64,000 nucleotides of DNA from Streptomyces sp. NBC_01267. GTDB taxonomy: Bacteria > Actinomycetota > Actinomycetes > Streptomycetales > Streptomycetaceae. The notes beneath the pieces are model-generated. The model was not told the origin of the DNA. It searched no databases and worked only from the letters and a program-made list of their open reading frames with translations. The translations under genes and the position numbers were made by a program. Shown in pieces: positions 61,043-64,000 of the stretch; the first letter of the stretch is position 1; each line of letters starts with the position of its first letter. The stretch covers positions 1,936,501-2,000,500 of the forward strand of contig NZ_CP108455.1 in NCBI RefSeq assembly GCF_036241575.1. Direction: 5' to 3'.

Positions 61043-62404
61043 TTACAGCACCGGCAGGTTCTTCCGCAGCTCGAACGCGGTGACCTCGCTGCGGTACTCC
61101 TCCCACTCCTGCTTCTTGTTGCGCAGGAAGAAGTCGAAGACGTGCTCACCGAGCGTCTCGGCGACCAGTTCGCTGCGCTCCATCAGCTCGATCGCCTCGC
61201 CCAGGTTCTGCGGCAGCGGCTCGATGCCCATCGCCCGGCGCTCCGAGTCGGACAGCGCCCAGACGTCGTCGTCGGCGCCGGGCGGGAGTTCGTAGCCCTC
61301 CTCGATGCCCTTGAGGCCGGCGGCGAGCAGCAGCGCGTACGTCAGGTACGGGTTGGCGCCGGAGTCGATGGAGCGGACCTCGACCCGGGCCGAGCCGGTC
61401 TTGCCCGGCTTGTACATGGGGACGCGGATCAGCGCGGAGCGGTTGTTGTGGCCCCAGCAGATGTACGAGGGGGCCTCGCCGCCCGCTCCCGCGCTGCGGG
61501 CCGAGCCGCCCCAGATGCGCTTGTAGGAGTTGACCCACTGGTTGGTCACCGCAGACACCTCGGCGGCGTGCTTCAGCAGGCCCGCGATGAAGGAGCGGCC
61601 GACCTTGGAGAGCTGGTACTCGGAGCCCGACTCGTAGAAGGCGTTGCGGTCGCCCTCGAAGAGGGAGAGGTGGGTGTGCATGCCCGAGCCGGGGTACTCG
61701 CTGAACGGCTTCGGCATGAAGGTGGCCTGGACGCCCTGCTCCAGCGCGACCTGCTTCATGACCAGGCGGAAGGTCATGATGTTGTCGGCGGTCGACAGCG
61801 CGTCCGCGTACCGCAGGTCGATCTCCTGCTGGCCCGGGGCGCCCTCGTGGTGGCTGAACTCGACCGAGATGCCCATCGATTCGAGCATGGTGATGGCCTG
61901 GCGGCGGAAGTCCATGCCGACGTTCTGCGGGGTGTGGTCGAAGTAGCCGGAGTTGTCGGCGGGGGTGGGGCGGGTCCCGTCGAGGGGCTTGTCCTTCAGG
62001 AGATAGAACTCGATCTCCGGGTGGGTGTAGAAGGTGAAGCCCAGGTCGGACGTCTTGGCGAGGATCCGCTTCAGTACGTAGCGGGGGTCGGCGAAGGACG
62101 GGGAGCCGTCCGGCATCAGGATGTCGCAGAACATCCGGGCGGTGCCCGGGGCCTCCGCGCGCCAGGGCAGGATCTGGAAGGTGCTGGGGTCGGGCTTGGC
62201 GATCATGTCGGACTCGTAGACCCGGGCGAAGCCCTCGATGGCGGAGCCGTCGAAGCCGATGCCCTCGTCGAAGGCCTGCTCCAGCTCGGCGGGGGCCACG
62301 GCGACCGACTTCAGGAAGCCGAGTACATCGGTGAACCACAGCCGCACGAAGCGGATGTCGCGCTCCTCCAGCGTCCGGAGCACAAATTCCTGCTGCTTGT
62401 CCAT
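61043..62404 (-). CDS. glnA2: GlnA2-type glutamine synthetase-like enzyme (gamma-glutamylpolyamine synthetase)
   Basis: The 453-aa protein has GSI landmarks FDGSAIEGFARVYESDM, PEIEFYLL, YPGSGMHTHLSLF and RVEVRSIDSGANPYLTYALL. At the adenylylation loop it reads DDDVWALSDSERR, so Trp replaces Tyr and GlnE cannot modify it. By homology and position (SCO2241, from memory) this is GlnA2, described as a gamma-glutamylpolyamine synthetase in S. coelicolor rather than a true glutamine maker. The ATG at 62404 begins MDKQQEFVLRTLEERDI. It diverges from the DUF3105-DUF305 pair. Confidence 0.9.
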   Translation of the reverse strand: MDKQQEFVLRTLEERDIRFVRLWFTDVLGFLKSVAVAPAELEQAFDEGIGFDGSAIEGFARVYESDMIAKPDPSTFQILPWRAEAPGTARMFCDILMPDGSPSFADPRYVLKRILAKTSDLGFTFYTHPEIEFYLLKDKPLDGTRPTPADNSGYFDHTPQNVGMDFRRQAITMLESMGISVEFSHHEGAPGQQEIDLRYADALSTADNIMTFRLVMKQVALEQGVQATFMPKPFSEYPGSGMHTHLSLFEGDRNAFYESGSEYQLSKVGRSFIAGLLKHAAEVSAVTNQWVNSYKRIWGGSARSAGAGGEAPSYICWGHNNRSALIRVPMYKPGKTGSARVEVRSIDSGANPYLTYALLLAAGLKGIEEGYELPPGADDDVWALSDSERRAMGIEPLPQNLGEAIELMERSELVAETLGEHVFDFFLRNKKQEWEEYRSEVTAFELRKNLPVL

Positions 62405-62779
62405 ATGTACCGCCCTACCCATCCTTGCTGGTCAGCCACCTGCTCCCACGCCTCCGGAGACACCGGGGCTCATGAGCATCCCACCACACGATTTCCGGCA
62501 TGTTGCGAACCTTCGTCCGAACATCTCACCCTGTTCAGGCGTACCGCGGACTCCATTGTGGGTCACGCCGAGGCGGTGAACGAGTCAGGGGCGCGGGCCT
62601 CCCCGGCGGGCCTCGCCGCCACCGGCGTTCCGGGGACCGCGGTCGCTCCGCAGCCGCGCACTGCCATGCCGTGCGCCCCACCACTACCATCTGCGCGAGG
62701 GGGCCCCGTAGCGCATCCGGCGGGCACGGCGGCCTTCCTGACCCGGCCCGTCTCCGCCCGTATCCAGAAGGACTGACCG
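62405..62779. other. 375-bp divergent gap between glnA2 and DUF3105 genes
   Basis: No gene is supported here. GAACA (62519-62523) and TGTTC (62532-62536) form a small inverted repeat about 115 bp upstream of glnA2, a possible regulator site. No GlnR-type four-half-site array was seen. Confidence 0.5.
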
Positions 62780-63451
62780 ATGGCTTCGACCGAGAGTCCG
62801 AAGAACGATCGCAGGGCCCGAATAGAGGAGATGCGCCGCGCCCAGAAGTCACGTGAGCGCCGCATCCGCACCGTCGCGATCGTGGTGGCCGCGGTCGCCG
62901 TGGCGGGTCTGATCGGGTTCGGCACCTACGCCCTCAGTAACCGGTCCGACGACAAGGCCTCCACCGCCGCCGACAGCAAGTCGGACGCCGCGACGACCGC
63001 GGGGCCGATCAAGGGCGAGCGGGACTGGGACGTGAAGAAGCTGGGCCGTAAGCACGTCACCACGGCGGTCACGTACCCGATGAAGCCGCCGGTGGGCGGG
63101 GACCACGACCAGGTCTGGCTGAATTGCAACGGCAACGTCTACACCAAGGCGGTCCCCGACCGGAACGCCGTGCACGCGCTGGAGCACGGCTCCGTCTGGG
63201 TCACCTACACCGACAAGGCGCCCGCGGCCGATGTGAAGAAGCTCGGCGCCAAGGTCTCCACGACCCCCTACTCCCTGATGAGTCCGTACCCGGGCCAGGC
63301 CGGGGCGATCATGCTCAGCGCCTGGGGCAAGCAGCTGACGGTGAACGGCGCCGACGACCCGAGGGTGAACGAGTTCTTCACCAAGTACGTGCAGGGCCCG
63401 CAGACGCCGGAGCCCGGCGCGGCCTGCACGGGCGGGCTGGACGCACAGTGA
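62780..63451 (+). CDS. DUF3105 membrane protein
   Basis: The 223-aa protein has a basic N-terminus, one TM helix (TVAIVVAAVAVAGLIGFGTY) and an extracytoplasmic domain with VGGDHDQVWLNCNGNVYTKA, VHALEHGSVWVTYT and SAWGKQLTVNG, the DUF3105 hallmarks. The conserved His and Cys residues suggest metal (perhaps copper) binding. It overlaps the following DUF305 gene by 4 bp (GTGA), forming an operon that recurs in Streptomyces. Function is unproven. Confidence 0.92.
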   Translation: MASTESPKNDRRARIEEMRRAQKSRERRIRTVAIVVAAVAVAGLIGFGTYALSNRSDDKASTAADSKSDAATTAGPIKGERDWDVKKLGRKHVTTAVTYPMKPPVGGDHDQVWLNCNGNVYTKAVPDRNAVHALEHGSVWVTYTDKAPAADVKKLGAKVSTTPYSLMSPYPGQAGAIMLSAWGKQLTVNGADDPRVNEFFTKYVQGPQTPEPGAACTGGLDAQ

Positions 63452-64000
63452 GCCGGAGCACCCGGCTGCTGGCGGTCGCCGCCGTCGTCCTCGCGCTGCT
63501 CTGCGCGGCTGCGGCCACCATGGCGTTCACCACCGGCGGCCCGGACCCGTCCGCGGCCCGCGCGTCCGCCGTCCGCACGCCCACCGCCGACTCCGCGGAC
63601 GCGGGGTTCGCCCGCGACATGTCGGTGCATCACCAGCAGGCCGTGGAGATGTCGTTCATCGTCCGGGACCGCACGGAGAACGCGGACGTGCGCCGTCTCG
63701 CGTACGACATCGCCAACACCCAGGCCAACCAGCGCGGGATGATGACGGGCTGGCTGAACCTCTGGGGGCTGCCGGTCACCGACGCGGCCAGGCTGCCGAT
63801 GCAGTGGATGGGAATGGCCCAGGAGCCGTCCACCGACGGGGCGTTGATGCCGGGCATGGCGACCAGGGCGCAGCTCGACACCCTGCGCGGGCTGAGCGGC
63901 AAGCAGGCGGAGATCCGCTACCTCCAGCTGATGACGGCCCATCACCAGGGCGGTATCCACATGGCGGAGGGCTGTGTGCAGCTCTGCAAGGTCGGTACGG
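63448..64000 (+). CDS. DUF305 secreted/membrane-anchored protein, 3' end beyond window
   Basis: The visible 184 residues start VSRSTRLLAVAAVVLALLCA (a signal or anchor). They contain the DUF305 ferritin-like pairs DMSVHHQQAVEMS and MTAHHQGGIHMAEGCVQLCK. The HHxxA/HHxGG motifs probably bind metal; DUF305 proteins have been linked to copper. The GTG start overlaps the stop of the DUF3105 gene (GTGA). The gene continues past base 64000. Confidence 0.92.
   Translation, partial: MSRSTRLLAVAAVVLALLCAAAATMAFTTGGPDPSAARASAVRTPTADSADAGFARDMSVHHQQAVEMSFIVRDRTENADVRRLAYDIANTQANQRGMMTGWLNLWGLPVTDAARLPMQWMGMAQEPSTDGALMPGMATRAQLDTLRGLSGKQAEIRYLQLMTAHHQGGIHMAEGCVQLCKVGT

Overview
The window is about 64 kb of a high-GC actinobacterial chromosome, almost certainly Streptomyces. 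The signs are strong third-position GC bias, many GTG starts, GlnR-type operators, three glutamine synthetase genes with glnE, and a gene order I recognise from memory as the S. coelicolor SCO2183-SCO2243 region (aceE end, lipB-lipA, glnA, glnII, malEFG/malR, glnE, aml, glnA2). It is mostly core chromosome interrupted by accessory islets.

Layout. 0-10 kb: C-terminus of a probable pyruvate dehydrogenase E1, a WYL regulator, a six-copy 33-bp tandem repeat, an SDR with altered catalytic residues, a GNAT, an epimerase, an FAD oxidoreductase, an NsdA-like HTH/TPR regulator, then lipB and lipA. 10-22 kb: small conserved genes, glnA with a GlnR box, a decayed islet (13.6-15.0 kb), a Fpg/Nei glycosylase, a FhuF-like protein, a PrmC-like methyltransferase, glnII with a second GlnR box, and a possible Cys-containing leader ORF before a winged-helix regulator. 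22-29 kb: an MMPL exporter, a two-component pair, and a secreted sedolisin divergent from a TrmB-type regulator.

29.2-30.6 kb holds the most exciting locus: a 26-residue peptide ending AWYIWY directly upstream of a short cytochrome P450. This is the minimal architecture of an atropopeptide (tryptorubin-type) RiPP pathway, and the last six residues equal the tryptorubin A sequence as I remember it. 30.9-42 kb: secreted glycan hydrolases GH89 and GH92 (the latter with a perfect LacI-type palindrome upstream), a sigma-like domain fused to a membrane anchor, and a ferritin-like hydrolase/ferredoxin-reductase pair.

45-54 kb is an enlarged maltodextrin locus. malE-malF-malG-alpha-glucosidase-LacI run on the minus strand, and a second alpha-glucosidase-LacI pair runs divergently, so malEFG is flanked by two paralogous enzyme/regulator modules. 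CTTGCAG/CTGCAAG half-sites occur in the divergent promoter, before the secreted alpha-amylase at 60.8 kb, and at an unexplained site at 44.64 kb. Together these genes hydrolyse starch outside the cell, import maltodextrins and cleave them to glucose under LacI-family control. The right end has a PAP2 protein, glnE, a secreted protein, aml, glnA2 (gamma-glutamylpolyamine synthetase type), and a DUF3105-DUF305 pair cut by the window edge.

The nitrogen genes form a distributed module: GlnA carries the adenylylation Tyr397 that GlnE modifies, GlnII is the unadenylylated type, and GlnA2 has Trp at the equivalent position. Family assignments come from reading the translations; no database search was possible. 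I saw no tRNA, rRNA, CRISPR array or insertion sequence.
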